Notes: generated from the letters alone by a model not told the origin. DNA of 64,000 nt from Heterohyrax brucei (GCA_028571685.1 CM053146.1:63769431-63833430), one strand, 5' to 3'; positions 11,106 through 23,445 are shown, counted from the stretch's first letter. Translations and numbers: made by a program.

Positions 11106-12070
11106 TTTCTTCTCCTTTTTTTTTATTATGACTGAGTGAAAATGTACATTCCCGTATAAATTTACTTGCCCACCTATATGCAACTTCCACTGCCCTCCCT
11201 GCCTGGTGACAGCACACTATTCCTCTCTGTTCCATACATGTCTCATCCTCCCAACAGTCTCCTTTCCCCTCCTCTCCACCCACTCCCCTTCCTCCCGCCA
11301 GAGGTCAGCAGGATGATATCCGATAGATGCATAGAACCATAACGTACATCTAGTATATGGGCACTCAGCATCACCAAGTCCAATTCATTTGTGTCTGAAG
11401 AGTGGACCTCTGTTATGATTTATGGGCAAGGGCAGCATCAGGGCTGGGGGCCATGCTCTCAGGGGAACCCTGAAACCACTGGGCCATCAATTGAGGTCTT
11501 TTAGTGGAGATCTCAGGATGCACCCCTTTTTATTCTTGTGTTGCCAGTGAGACTCATCTCTGTGAGCTCCATCGTGGCTGTCACTGGTGGTGGCTGGGCA
11601 CCATCCGGTTCTTCCAGTTCCGAGTTGATGTAGGCACCCACTCATGTGGGTCTCTCTATCTTCTAGGTTGTCTTTACCCCATGTCATTTTGGTCCTTGGC
11701 GAGCATCCGTTCCTGCTGAGTTGGGACCATTTGCTGTGTCCTCGGATGGCAGCTTGGCAGCTTTCAAGACCCCAGACGCCACTCACCACTGTTGGGTGCA
11801 GAGAGCCCTCTTAGCAAAACTCTAGTTGTGCCAATTGGCCTCAATTTCGCCTAAGAGCATGGTCCCCTGCCCCCTACCCCAGCTACTATATCCTTGCAAT
11901 ATTGGGTTAAGATGGAAGGAGTATTCAAGTTATGCTGAAGTCCATTTAATGTTGTTCTTGTTTCTAATGTGTGCTATCACCGATTTCTCCAAACTAAATT
12001 TCCAGCAACTATCTAATCTAAACCCTCCCCCCTGGCCTCCGTCCCTCCCTTCCCTTGCAGTTGTCAAAGA
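11106..12070 (-). other. L1 3' UTR
   Basis: Long 3' UTR of the full-length L1. It includes the pyrimidine-rich block near 11190-11300 (plus strand) and 'gctgggcaccatccgg'. The A-rich terminus (T-rich on plus) is interrupted near 11100-11125. This segment is the reference for the truncated minus-strand L1 fragments elsewhere in the window. Confidence 0.8.
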
Positions 12071-15000
12071 GTCTTTTCTTCTATACACAAGTCTGTTTTT
12101 GAGATCTTATCGTAGAGGTCTCACAATATTTGTCCTTTTGTCGCTGACTACTTTCACTCAACATAATGTCTTCCAGTTGAAACCAGGTTATGAGATGTTT
12201 CCTGGAGTCACCGTTATTCTTTATCATTGTATAGTGCTCCATTGAGTATAGGTATCATAGTTTACCTATCCATTCTTCTGTTGTTGGGCATCTGGGTTGA
12301 TTCTATCTTTTTGCTATCGTGGACTGTGCTGCGATAAACATTCTGGTGCATGTGTCCGTTGGTGTGAAAGGTCTTGACTCTAGGATATGTTCCAAGTAGT
12401 GGAATTACTGGGTCAAATGGTATATCGATATCCATTTTTTTAAGGAAGCGCCAGATTGCTTCCCAAAGAGGCTGGACCATTTTGCAACCCCACCAACAGT
12501 GTAGAAGAGTTCCACTTTCTCCACAGCCTCTCCAGCATTTGTTGTTTTGTGTTTTTTGGATCCTGGCCAACCTTGTTGGGGTGAGATGGTACCTCATTGT
12601 AGTCTTGATTTGAATTTCTTTAATAGCTAAAGATCATGAACGTGACTGCATGTGTTTTTTGGCTGCCTGGAGCTCCTCTTCAGAGAAATGTCTGTCCATC
12701 TCCTTTGCCCAACGCTTAATTGGATGATTTATCTTCTTCTTACTGATATTTTGTAGTATTTTGTAGATTATGGAGACCAAGCATCAGTCTGACATAGAGT
12801 TGCCAAATATTTTTTCCCATTCTGCCGGTGGCCTTTTAATTCTATTATAAAGTCTTTGAATGAGCAAAAGTGTTTGATTCTTAATAGTTCCCATTTATCT
12901 GTTTTCCTCTTCTGTTGACTATGGCTTGTTTGACAGATTTTGAAGTCTGTCTACATTGTGTATTAAAACTTCCGTTGTTGTTCCTACCTTTTCTTGGATG
13001 AGCTTTATCGTTTTAGGTTTGATATTTAGGTCTTTCATCCAGGCTTATCCACTTGGAGTTGGTTTTTGTATAAGGTGTTAGATATGGATCTTGTTTCAGT
13101 TGATTGCAGATGGATATCCAATTTTGCCAGCACCATTTGTTGAAGACACTGTTTTTACCCCAGTTTAATGTCTTAGGGCCTTTGTCGAATATCAACTGTT
13201 CATAGGCAGATGGTGTCATCTCTGGGGTCTGAATTCTGTTCCACTGATGGATGTTTCTGTTCTTGTACCAGTACCAGGCTGTTTTGACCACTGTGGCAGT
13301 GTAGTGTGTTCTCAGGTCGTGTAATGAGAGGCCTCCCAGTGTGTTCTTCTTCTTTAGTAGTACCTTACTTATCCGGGGCTTCTTCCCTTTCCAAACAGAT
13401 TTGGTGATTTGTTCCTCCATCTCATTAAAAAATGATACTGGAACTTGTATTAGGATTGCATTATATAAGTAGATTGCTTTGGGTAAAATAGACATTTTGA
13501 CAATGTTAAGTCTTCCTATCCATGAGCAGGGTGGGTTTTTCCACTTATCTAGGTCTCTCTTAGTTTCTTGTAGTAAGGGCTTGTAGTTCTCTTTGTAAAG
13601 GTCTGTTATTTCTCTGGTTAGATTAATTCCTAGGTACTTTATCTTCTTATGGGCTATAGTAAATGGTATTGATTTGATAATTTCTTCATTAACAGTCTCA
13701 TTGTTGGTATAAAGGAATCCTACTGATTTACTTATGTTTATTTGTATCTTGAGACTTTGCTGAACTCTTCTATCAGTTTGAGTAGTTTACTTAGAGATTC
13801 TTTGGGATTCTCTGCATATACAATCATATCATCTGCAAACAGGGAGATTTTGACTTCTTTTTTGCTGATGCAGATGCCCTTTATTTCTTGGTCTTGTCTA
13901 GTTGCTCTGGCTAGAACTTCTAGTACAATGTTGAATAGGAGAGGTGAGAGTGGGCCTCCTTGTCTAGTTCCTGTTCTCAAGGGAAAGTCTTTCAGTCTCT
14001 CTCCATTCAGGATGATGTAGGCCGTTGGCTTTGTATAACTGGCCCTTATTGTGTTGAGGAATTTTCCATCTATGCCTATTGTGTTAAAGAGTTTTTAGCA
14101 TGAATGGGTGTTGGACTTTATCAAATGCCTTTTCTGCATCAATGGACAAAATCAGGTGATTCTTGTCTTTTGTGTTATTTATGTGGTTAATCACATTGTT
14201 TTTCTGATGTAGACCCAAACTTGCATCCCTGGTATGAATCCCATTTGGTCATGATGGATTATTTTCTTGATATGTTGTTGTATTCTATTGGCAAGAATTT
14301 GGTTGAAGATTTTTGCATCTAGATTCATGAGTGATATCCGTCTGTAGTTTTCCTTTTTTGTTGGGTCTTTCCATGGCTTTGATATCAGGGTTATGCTGGC
14401 TTCATAGAATGAGTTTGGGAGTACTTCATCCCTTTCTGTACTGTGAAATAGTCTGAGTAGTATTCGAGATAACTCTTCCCTAAAAGCTTGGTAGAATTCT
14501 GCAGCGAAGCCATCTGGGCCCAGGCTTTTTTTGGTTGGCAGTGTTTTGATGATCTCTTCATTCTCTTCCTTTGTGATGGGTTCGTTAAGTTGTTCTGCTT
14601 CACATTGTGATAATTTGAGTAGGTGGTATGAATCAAGGAGTTTGTCCATCTTTAGGTTTTCAAATTTGTTAGAGTGCAGTCTTTCATAGTATTCTGTTAT
14701 GATATTTTTGAGTTCTGTTGGATCTGTTGTAACAACTCCCCTTTCATTTCTAATTTGGGTTATTTGTTTCCTTTCCTGCTTTTCTTTAGTAAGTTTAGCC
14801 AGTGGTTTGTCAATTTTGTTAATCTTTTCAAAAAAGCCAGCTTTTGGTCTTTTCAATGTTTTCAATTGTTTTTCTATTCTCTAATTCATTTAGCTCTGCT
14901 CTAATCTTTATGATCTGGTTTCTTCTGGTGCCTGAGGGGTTCCTCTGTTGTGTTCTCTCTGTGTGTTCAAACTGTAGGGTTAGTTCCTTGGTTTGGTGTC

Positions 15001-15931
15001 TTTCTTCCTTCCAGATGTGTGTGTTTATGGAGATAAACAGACCTCTGAGCACTGCTTTGGCTGTATCCCATAGGTTCTGGTAGGAAGTGTTTTTGTTCTC
15101 ATTGGAATCCATGAATGTCTTTATTTCATCCTTGATTTCCTCTATAACCCATGGTTTTTTGAGCAAGATGTTGTTCAGTTTCCAACAGTTCCTCTTTCTA
15201 TCTATGTTTTTTCTGCTATTGATTTCAGCTTTGATGGCTTTATGATCTGAGAAGATGCTTTGCATTAATTCAGTGGTATGGATTTTGTTGAGAATTCCAT
15301 TATGTCCTAACATACGGTCAATTCTGGAGAATGTTCCATGTGCACTGGAATGGAAGGTGTAGTTGTCTGCTGATAGGTGGAAAGTTCTGTATGTATCAAT
15401 GAGGTTTAGTTGGTTAATTGTGGCAATGAGGTCTTCTGTATCTTTACTCAGTTTTTTTCTGGATGATCTGTCCAGTATTGAGAGTGGAGTGTTGAAGTCT
15501 CCCACTATTGTTGTGGAGTGGTCTAACTCTTTTTTGAGTGTAGTCGGTGTTTCTTCGATGTATTTAGGTGCTCTGATATTAGGTGCATAAATATTTAATA
15601 TAGTTAAGTCTTGCTTGTGTGCTGAACCTTTCAGCAATACATAGTGTCCATCTTTGTCCATGATGGTGGATTTTACATTAAAATTGATTTTGTTTGAGAT
15701 TAGAATTACCACCCTTGCTCTTCTTTGTTCATTGTTAGCTTGATATATATTCTTCCAACCTTTAATTTTCAGTTTGTTCTTGTCTTTGTGTCTAAGGTGA
15801 GTTTCTTGTAGGCAGCATATGGATGGGTCATAACTTTTGATCCAGGATGCCACTTGATTTCTCTTTACTGGAGCATTCAGTCCATTCACATTCAGTGTAA
15901 TTATTGATAGGTATGTGTTCACCGCTGCCAT
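12070..15931 (-). pseudogene. L1 ORF2 (endonuclease-reverse transcriptase), inactivated
   Basis: About 1280 codons, the usual length for L1 ORF2. The N-terminal 367 codons are open from an ATG at 15931: '[19 protein letters not shown]' and '[13 protein letters not shown]' (catalytic Glu), then '[10 protein letters not shown]' (Asp/Asn) and 'FSDHKAI' (Asp-His), an intact-looking AP-endonuclease domain. The reverse transcriptase follows in pieces: 14865-14191, then 13980-13738 with '[16 protein letters not shown]' and 'FADDMIVY' (catalytic Asp pair). The C-terminal part at 12597-12262 has the Cys-rich '[18 protein letters not shown]'. It is split by several frameshifts or stops, so no full protein can be made. 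Confidence 0.92.
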
Positions 15932-16260
15932 TGTGATATGTTTATTTTTGTGTTGATGTTTTCTCTGTTGTTCTTATTAGTCTGTTCTGGGACATTCTTT
16001 TTTGTGAGTTGATTTTTCACCTTTTCCAGAGCTCATTTTGTAGTTGCTGAGACTCCTGTGTTACATTTCTTGAAATGGTATGATACATCTTTGTGGTGCT
16101 TTACAGCTGCCCCTAGTACATCCGTCTTTTTAATATGATGACACCATAGTTTTCATGATAATCACTGGATTGCTTCTTTCAGTATTAAAACTGTGATTGA
16201 CTTTGGACCCTTCCCTAACTGAGTAGAGTTCTGAATAATACGTCCTTCTAAAATATGAAG

Positions 16261-17113
16261 TTAGTGATTTTCTTCTTCTAAGCCAAAGCCAAGAACTTCT
16301 TTCAGTATTTCTTGCAGTTTTGGTTTGGTTTTTACAAAGTCTCTGAGTTTCTGTTTATCTGGGAATGTCTTAATTTCATTTTTGTATTTGAAAGATAGTT
16401 TTGCAGGATATATAATTCTTGGTTGGAAGTTCTTCTCCTTCAGTGTGTTGAATGTGTCGTGACACTGTGTCTGTGCCAACATGGTTTCTGCTGAGAAATC
16501 TGATGTAAGCTTATAGGGTTTCCCTCTGAATGTTAGCTTTGTTTTGAGTCTTGCTGCCTTTAAGAGTTGCTGCTTATGTTTCATTTTGTTAAGCTTGATT
16601 ATAATATGTCTTGGAGTCTTTCTTTTGAGATCTATATTGGGTCACATACGATATGCATCTGAGATGTCTGTGTTCTCTTCCTTCATGATTTCTGGGAAGT
16701 TTTCTGTCAGCAGCTCAGCAGTGATACACTCTGTGTTCTCAGGTGTCTCATCCTGTTCAGGGACTCCAATTAATCGAAGGTTCTTCCTCTTAATAGAGTT
16801 CCACATGCTTCTTAATGCTTCTTCATTTTTCTTGTTTCTTTTTTTCTGATTTGTGCTCATAGACGCTGGTGTCAGTGGCTCTGTCTTCCAAGTCAGAAAT
16901 TCTTTTTTCCATTTGTTCCATTCTGTTTTCTTGGGTTTGCATGGAAGTTTCTATGTCTTTGATTTTGTTCTTGATCTGTTGGATTTCAGAGTACTGGTGT
17001 TCCATCAGATCGAAAAGCTTGTTTAATTTTTCCTTTTGTTCTGCTGCATTTTGTATAAGGTCTAGAAGGGCTCTGTATATAATCATTTTGTATTCACTTT
17101 CTGATGCTTTCAT
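16261..17113 (-). pseudogene. L1 ORF1 (RNA-binding chaperone), inactivated
   Basis: Three collinear open pieces. 17113-16823 is a Glu/Lys-rich coiled coil with 'EQMEKRISDLEDRA'. 16860-16642 covers the start of the RNA-recognition part with 'NLRLIGVPEQDE'. 16584-16261 is the C-terminal domain with 'EKNFQPRIIYPAKLSF' and 'DKQKLRDFV'. In intact L1 this protein trimerises through the coil and coats L1 RNA. Frame breaks between the pieces make it non-functional. Confidence 0.9.
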
Positions 17114-17229
17114 AAAAGTTTATTCATCTGGAAAACTCCTTGGTTGTTTTGTTTGGGAGCCTTCTGAAGCCGTGCGTGATTTCTTGTATGCCACAAGTGT
17201 CTGTTGCTTTTTGAGTCTCATGTGAGTAA

Positions 17230-18207
17230 GTAGAGGTTGGAAGAGTTACTGTGAGGATGGACTGTAGATATTTCTCTAGGCTGTCTTAAAATGTAAAGCA
17301 AAAGATATCTGACCACTTCCCAAATCAGTCAGGTTTTCAGGTGTAGAGGTCCCTCTTCCTGACTGGCAAAGTAAGTAGCACTATATCCAACCCCAGATGA
17401 TAACAGTTCAGAATACAGCAATACTAATGCCCTGCTGGGCTCTGCTGACAGGGTCCAGCCTCAGGTGACACTGTGTGAAGTACTTCTTCTCCGGTAGATA
17501 AGCGCTCTCCTGTGGGCAAGCTGTCACTCCCAAGTTAACAAACAGGTCCAGTTGCGGCCACCATATCCAAGATGGCGCTCTCTACACAGACAGCAGATAG
17601 AGCAGCTAAAGGTGCTGAGAGGTGGGATTCCTCTGCCTCTGTTGCCAGCCCCCCACCATAGGTGAGACTGTGTAACTTACTCCTTTTGTATTGGAGAAGC
17701 ACTGTCCTGGTTACAGGCGCTCACTCCCAGGCTGAGAGGTAGGTCCCGCTAAAATCTCCATATCCAACATGGCGTCCCACACTCTGGCAGTGTCATTCTG
17801 TACAAACCCTGCTGTGGCAGTGATAAAAAGACAGGCCCGAAATGGCTAGATTAACAAAGTCCTAAGCCTGGCTCTCAAAATACGGCAATTTCATTTGTCT
17901 GTCCTCCCAACAGTGCATGTGAGTCTAGCCTCTAGGCAAGACCCAGCTCCACCCGCTGGCCAAGACAGAGGAAAAAAAAGTCAAAATGGTGCATTTACCC
18001 TCATTCTGTGAGAGCCAGGGCTCGCCAGGAGGAGGAGTCAGCGAAAGAGAGAAGGTTTTTCGCTCAGTGGTATGAAGTCCAATTTAACAGCCCTGTGCTG
18101 TGTCCTGGGGGCTCACTAGGTGATCAGAAGGCTCAATTTGATTATCAGTTCAGGTCTTGGTTTCCAGAGGGATATAAGGAGACATGTGCTTAGTCTGCCA
18201 TCTTGAC
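17230..18207 (-). promoter_or_regulatory. L1 5' UTR, putative internal promoter
   Basis: Sequence between the element start and ORF1. It is relatively GC-rich, with 'ccaagatggcg' motifs near 17567 and a related 'ccaacatggcg' near 17763 (plus strand). The motif 'aagatggc' is the core of YY1 sites; in other L1s a YY1 site near the start positions transcription. The promoter role is inferred from the family. Confidence 0.55.
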
Positions 18208-18221
18208 AATTTTTTTTTTCT

Positions 18222-18937
18222 CAAATTAACTATAGATATTAGTTGAAAGCTTACCATAAAGCTTTTAGCCCTGGAATAAGTAGAATTCATGATAAGACAA
18301 ATCTGTCTTGAAATGTAATTGTTTAAGTGCCACACGGAACCTGTTTCTAAGAGATAGGAAGACTTGTGGTAATTTTACTGGAAATCCTTAAGTATCACAA
18401 AATTTTTGGTTTTAGGGTTTTTTTGGTTGTTACTGAGAAGCCAGTGATCTAGTTCGAGGAATTTTTATGAAGGATTTGAAGAACCTTTTCAATGTCTAAA
18501 GATAGTTTTGAAAGTGCAAAACTAACTATCTAAAGATAGTTTTGAAAGTGCAAAACACATGTGACTTGATAACTAGTATGAACTGGAAATCTATTCCATT
18601 GTACATTTCCAAGGACATTGATTTGAATGAGTGTAATTTAACACCTTTGGAAAGACATTTTGAAATGAGAATTTCACATTACAGAACAGTCTGGTTTATA
18701 GATAAAACATGTTCACTTAAGAAGTAAACACAATTATTTCTAAATGCAAAAGACTTCAGCATAAGTAGTGGTTCCTAAAGTGCAAATAGAGGCAATTGTG
18801 AGATTCTTATTATTAGGAGTTCTTCAAGCATTTGACTTGAGGCCCTTACAGTGATTTCTCTAATTACAGCAGATGTTCTCAGTGTAGGTTCCACGGGAAA
18901 TGGATTCTTAGGAAATTGATAGGTATTCTGCAGGAAA
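18222..18937. other. single-copy AT-rich DNA with a short tandem duplication
   Basis: No gene or recognised transposon. A 34-base unit starting 'ctaaagatagttttgaaag' at 18496 is repeated from 18530, with the first 27 bases identical. Confidence 0.5.
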
Positions 18938-19090
18938 GGAAATCCTGGTGGCATAGTGGTAAAGTGCTACATCTGTTAACCAAAAGGTCATCAGTTCAAA
19001 TCTACCAAGTGCTTCTTGGAAACTATGGAGCGGCTCTACTCTGTACTATAGAGTTTCTATGAGTCAGAATTGACTCAATGGCAGTGGGTT
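18938..19090 (+). mobile_element. AfroSINE
   Basis: Runs from 'ggaaatcctggtggcatag' through 'aaccaaaaggtcatcagttc' to 'atgagtcagaattgactc'. Flanked by 'ttctgcaggaaa' (18926-18937) and 'ttctgtaggaaa' (19091-19102), a 12-base target-site duplication with one change. Confidence 0.95.
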
Positions 19091-19102
19091 TTCTGTAGGA
19101 AA

Positions 19103-19306
19103 AGTGAGGTCCCTAGGTGGTGCAAACATTTTGTGCTTCATTACTAACTTAAAGGTTGACAGTTTCAACCCACGCAGTGGCTCCTCAAAAGAAAGCGCTG
19201 GTGATCTGCTTCCATAAAGATTAGAGAGAACTTTATGGAGTAGTTCGGTTCTGTAACACACAGGGTCTCTATGAGTGGGAAATAACTCGATTACAATAGG
19301 TTTGTG
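19103..19306 (+). mobile_element. AfroSINE-related SINE, type II
   Basis: Head 'gtccctaggtggtgcaaac', middle 'ggctcctcaaaagaaagc' and 'ctggtgatctgcttcc', tail 'ctatgagtgggaaataactc'. Same orientation as both neighbours. Confidence 0.85.
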
Positions 19307-19314
19307 TTTTTTCT

Positions 19315-19515
19315 GTGAGAGTTACTGCGTGGTGCAAACTGTTAATACACTCAGCTGATAACTCAAAGGCCACAAATATCACACCACCTGGAGATACCTC
19401 AGAAGAAAGTCATATCAATCTGCTTCTCAAAAATCAGCCATTGAAAACCCTGTGAAAACAGTTCTGCTCCGACACACGTAGGAGCACCATGAGCTCAGTA
19501 GCAACTGGTTTATGC
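19315..19515 (+). mobile_element. AfroSINE-related SINE, type II
   Basis: Contains 'gcgtggtgcaaactgttaat', 'acactcagctgataactc', 'aaatcagccattgaaaaccc' and 'cgacacacgtaggagc'. Third element in a head-to-tail train. Confidence 0.85.
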
Positions 19516-19519
19516 AGGG

Positions 19520-21150
19520 AAAAAAGACTGTGTGGTCAAATAAGTGGTAAAATCTGGCTAACCAAGTAAACCAGGTGTTTTTGTTTTTAAGTGCAAGACT
19601 TTTGAACACTTGTAGTTCTCCTGTGCGTTCCGAATCTCCTTGAAGGGAACTAGATTATTTAATATTTCTCAAACTTATTAAACTGCAGGAGCTCTTTTGC
19701 AAAGCATCTTGTGGCCAGAGAATAACGTATGTTGCTTGTTCAATTTGCTGAAGTATTTTAAAGCAAACCCTAGATAACCATGTAATTTCACTGGATAAAC
19801 ATGACTGATCATTTCTAATTAAGGACTTAAAGAAAACACATAGCAACAATAACATAATCACCATCCATTATCACTTCTAAAATTAGCAATACATTTGCAA
19901 CATTATCTAATTGTCCCCTGACTGTGATTTGTCACTGCTTTTGTTTATGAACCAGAATTCAGTCAAGATTCAATGATTGCATTGTGGATTGGTCCGTGTG
20001 TTCCTTTGGTCTTTACAAATACGGAAGGGTACTTTCACCTTCCTCTTCTCTGTTCTTTGCACTCACACTCACACTTGAACTCCATTTCTCACTGTGGCTT
20101 CCTTCCTCTCTCCTGGCCTTTGGGGGACCGTGTAGAATTAACTTTGTAGAATGACCCATATTCTGAATTTGTTTGCTTTCTTGTGATGTCATTTACTTTG
20201 TTCCTTTGTCCCCTGTATTATCCTGTCAACTAGAGATTAAGTCTAAAGGGATTATTAGATTCAAGTTAAGTATTTTTGGTGAGAATCATTCTCAGGCTAT
20301 ACTTCCCTCCCCCCACTCCTATGATTTGAGAAAGGCATTTAAGTTTAACAATTCATAGAGAGTAACATAAAACAAACAAAACAATAATGGCTGAAAGTTT
20401 GTTTAGAAATTCATTTTATTAGTACGTCAAGGGTATGCAAGTTGAATTTATTCCAGGCTTGGTTGGAAACAAATCAGTATTCTTAATAGTTGGCATGATT
20501 AAATGCATGCAGGTTTTTGATTTGCGCAAGACTATAGACCATGTGCCCTTTTGGTAAAGTGAGTTGGTGATGAACATATTTGGCAGTTGAATTTTATTCA
20601 GAATGACAGGGTATCTGAGTTGTAATGATTAAACATTATTATATAAAGACTTATTTTTAAGCCTGTAAATTTAGGAATATGTATTAAAATACCTGTGCTC
20701 TTTTTTTTTTTTTTTTTAACAGAATGCTTTTGCTAACTTGAATTACAGCTATAAACTTAAGTACATCCTCAGGGTGATAATTTTATATGTACATTTTCAT
20801 AGAAAGTCAGACATAGAAATAAAAGCTTCTGCAACAGCTGACTTGGTTAACACTATGTACTGCTTAAATTTTTCTCACCTTGATTTCCTTCCCAGTACTT
20901 GTATGTTCGGGAAAAATTAAAGGAATTTTTTTGTGTTTTAATGAAGAGTATCTTGGTATATATAAAATAGCTTTGTGTGATCAGTAGTAACTGACGTAGG
21001 CAGTTCCTCACACGTTCTTGTATTTAATGCCTTAGAGTGCAGGGACATTGTTGGACACATTTAAATTTTTGTGTTATGAATAATAAGGTGCGGTGGACAG
21101 AGTAGGTACTTTGTGGTATAGTAGTTCATGAAAACTGTACCTAAAATACT
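19520..21150. other. single-copy DNA, no gene seen
   Basis: AT-rich, no recognised repeat or coding exon. A 17-base T-run at 20701-20718 ends in 'aacag', which could mimic a splice acceptor, but no coding exon follows. Confidence 0.4.
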
Positions 21151-21340
21151 CGTTGCTGTTGAGTTAATGCTCACTCATGGTGACCCCATGTATTACAGAG
21201 TAGAATTGCTCCTTAGAGTTTTCTTGGTATGTTCGTTATGAAAGTAGTGACTTTTCTTCTGCAGAGTGACAGTTGGATTCAACTGCCAATCTTTAGGTTA
21301 GCAGCTGATCCCAAACATCTTTGTGCTACCCAGAGACCTT
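21150..21340 (-). mobile_element. AfroSINE, long subtype, degraded
   Basis: Antisense: 'cgttgctgttgagttaatgc', 'gaccccatgtattacagag', 'cttctgcagagtgacagttg' and 'ctttaggttagcagctgatc'. Considerable divergence suggests an old insertion. Confidence 0.75.
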
Positions 21341-22510
21341 AAAAAGGGGTGAGAATGTGTGTGTGTGTACATACATATACAGATACAGACACACAACACA
21401 TTCCTACATGTTCCTTTTTTCTCTTTCCACCTTTTGGAATATAAGTATATGATATATGACACAGTGAAAAAAGCATGACCTTTGAAGACAGATGAACCTT
21501 GATTTTTATGTTCAGCTATGGAGAATTTACTTGACCTGTATTTGTTTTTTGATCTGTAAAGTGGGGTAGTAATTTCTATTCCATGGGATTCTTCACAAGA
21601 TTAAAGGAAAGTATAAAGTATTTAGCACCTTACTTGGCTAAGCTGCCCATGAAAAGAACATCTTTTCCCTTCTTTCTTGCTGTATTCTAGTAAATAAGTT
21701 CATCTTTTAAAATTTAACTTTCTGGATCAGTAGTCTAAGAGAATTTTTATTCTGTGAGTGTTTTTGAAGTTGCTAATTATAATGTATTTGTTATAGAAGT
21801 CTAAGTAAGCTCTGGATTTCAGGTACTCTATATAGATAGTCAATTTCTTATGTTAGAACAATTAGATGATTATACTGCATCTTTTGAACAAACAGGTGGG
21901 CTATTTTTAGATGGTAATTTATAGAGAACAAGGAACTAGAGAAAAGATGGTATTTATTGTTGGCACTAAGATGTTGCTAACAAACTGTTTTACTTTTATG
22001 GAAATCAGCATTTAAAATGTTCATTTATTTACTGAGAACATAGAAGTTGTGGAGACTACAGTAGTGTTTTGCACTACTGTGGTTTGGAACAATAACAACG
22101 TTTATTTAACTAGAGTAAATGCCAGGTTATTATCTCCATGGTTGTGTGTGAACTATGGTATTTGCAATCAGGAAAACAGCTTTCCCAGGGAAAAGAGGAG
22201 TCAGTGTTTCCCAAAAGGACCTCAGATCCTCAGGAGGGGGGAAGAGGAGGGCTATTGCCATATGGTTTCATGTCCTGTGTATGAAAGATCTTTGTACAAG
22301 TAGAAGCGATTATGTCCTAAGTCTTGAACAGGAAAAGTCAAGAAACAGTCTGCAGTCCACTTAAATAGACATTTGGCAGGGGTGGGGGGGTGGGGGGATA
22401 GGGGGTGGGGGGGTGGGGGTTGGCATTTATGGCTAAATCAAGAAAAGTTCTCTTTTATCAACTTTCACTGCATCTGGAGACCTCTAACTTGTTAAATCTT
22501 GTTGTACAAG
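21340..22510. other. single-copy DNA with GT tract and G-rich tract
   Basis: No gene seen. A short (gt)n lies near 21356-21368, and an unusual run of G-tracts at 22378-22423 is listed separately. Confidence 0.4.
22378..22423 (+). other. G-tract cluster, possible G-quadruplex
   Basis: Six or more runs of four to seven G, separated by one or two bases, on the plus strand ('gtggggggg' then 'tggggggat' then 'agggggtgggg'). This fits the standard G4 pattern with very short loops. It is isolated, with no promoter-like context. Confidence 0.7.
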
Positions 22511-23445
22511 AAACAGTCTTTGCCAGTTAAAAAATGGGCAAAGGACATGAACAGGCACGTCACCAAAAAGGTCATTCAGGTGGTCAGCAAACACAGGCAA
22601 AGGACACGAGCAGGCATGTCATCAGAAAGGACATTCATATGTTCAGCAAACATATTATGAACTGTTGCTTACCATCATTAGCCATTGGAGAGATGCAAAT
22701 CAAAACTGCAGTGAGATATTATTTTTACCTTTGCAGAAATGGTACTGATCAAAACACTGGAAAACAGCAAATGCTGGCAAAGTTGTAGAGAAATTGGCAC
22801 CCTGCTCCACTACTGGGGGGATTATAAATTGGCTCAACCAGTATGGAAAAGTAGTATGGTGCTTTATCCAAAAGCTAGAAATAGAATTACCCTAAACAAT
22901 AATGGCATTGTTTGGCATATAGCTTACAGTTCTGATTAACAGCAATGACACAACTAGACATATGCACATCTATAGGTTCATTACAGCATTCTTTACAATG
23001 GCAGAAAGATGGAAACAGCCCAGGTGCCCATCAGCAGATGAATAGATAAACAAATCATGTACACAATGGAATAATACTATACAACCATGAGGAATGATGA
23101 TGAGTTTTCAACATATAATGTGGATGAATCTAGAGGTCATTGTGCTGAGTGAAATAAATCAGCAAAGGACAAATATTGTATGATCTCACTATTATAAAAA
23201 GACAAGAATGGGTATCTATATAAAAAGCAACGTTCTTTGGTGGTTCCCAACAGTGGGAAGGCAAGGAAAGGGGGAATCACTGTGTAGACAGTGGACATTT
23301 GTTAGTCTTGTTAATGAGAAATGTAACACCAAATAAGAGTTAAGTCAGTGCACCTGGACCAAGGTAAATGATGACACTAAGATGTACAGAAGACTAAGGG
23401 ATCATTTTGTAAGCGCTATAATATGTGCAATTTTACTGCAGCAAA
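22510..23445 (+). mobile_element. old L1 remnant (ORF2 end and 3' part)
   Basis: Recognisable L1 phrases: 'aaatgggcaaaggacatg', 'gagatgcaaatcaaaac', 'caaccatgaggaatgatg', 'tgctgagtgaaataa' and 'gatctcactattataa'. Translation of one frame gives the ORF2-tail pattern 'GTLLHYWGDYKLAQPVWK'. It is broken, and its first part carries a 59-base tandem duplication (22537-22654). Confidence 0.85.

Larger units (their letters stand above)
11106..18207 (-). mobile_element. full-length L1 LINE, coding parts decayed
   Basis: A 7.1 kb autonomous-type non-LTR retrotransposon on the minus strand. In order on that strand: a GC-richer 5' UTR starting 'caagatggcagac' at about 18205, ORF1 (about 17113-16261), ORF2 (15931 to about 12070), a 3' UTR of roughly 950 bases and an A-rich end. 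Flanks 'aa(t)9ct' at 11093 and 'aa(t)10ct' at 18208 are a target-site duplication typical of cleavage by L1 endonuclease. Frameshifts and stops in both ORFs indicate it is inactive. It resembles elephant-type L1. Confidence 0.95.

Noticed and set aside
11826..12245. 139-codon plus-strand ORF
   Set aside because: It is antisense to the L1 3' UTR and ORF2 end.
14674..17225. Plus-strand open frames of 61-118 codons rich in Ser, Phe and Leu
   Set aside because: They are antisense shadows of the minus-strand L1 ORF1 and ORF2.
20700..20920. Polypyrimidine tract followed by 'aacag' as a splice acceptor
   Set aside because: The following 180 bases have no convincing donor or protein-like composition; a T-run alone is common in this AT-rich DNA.
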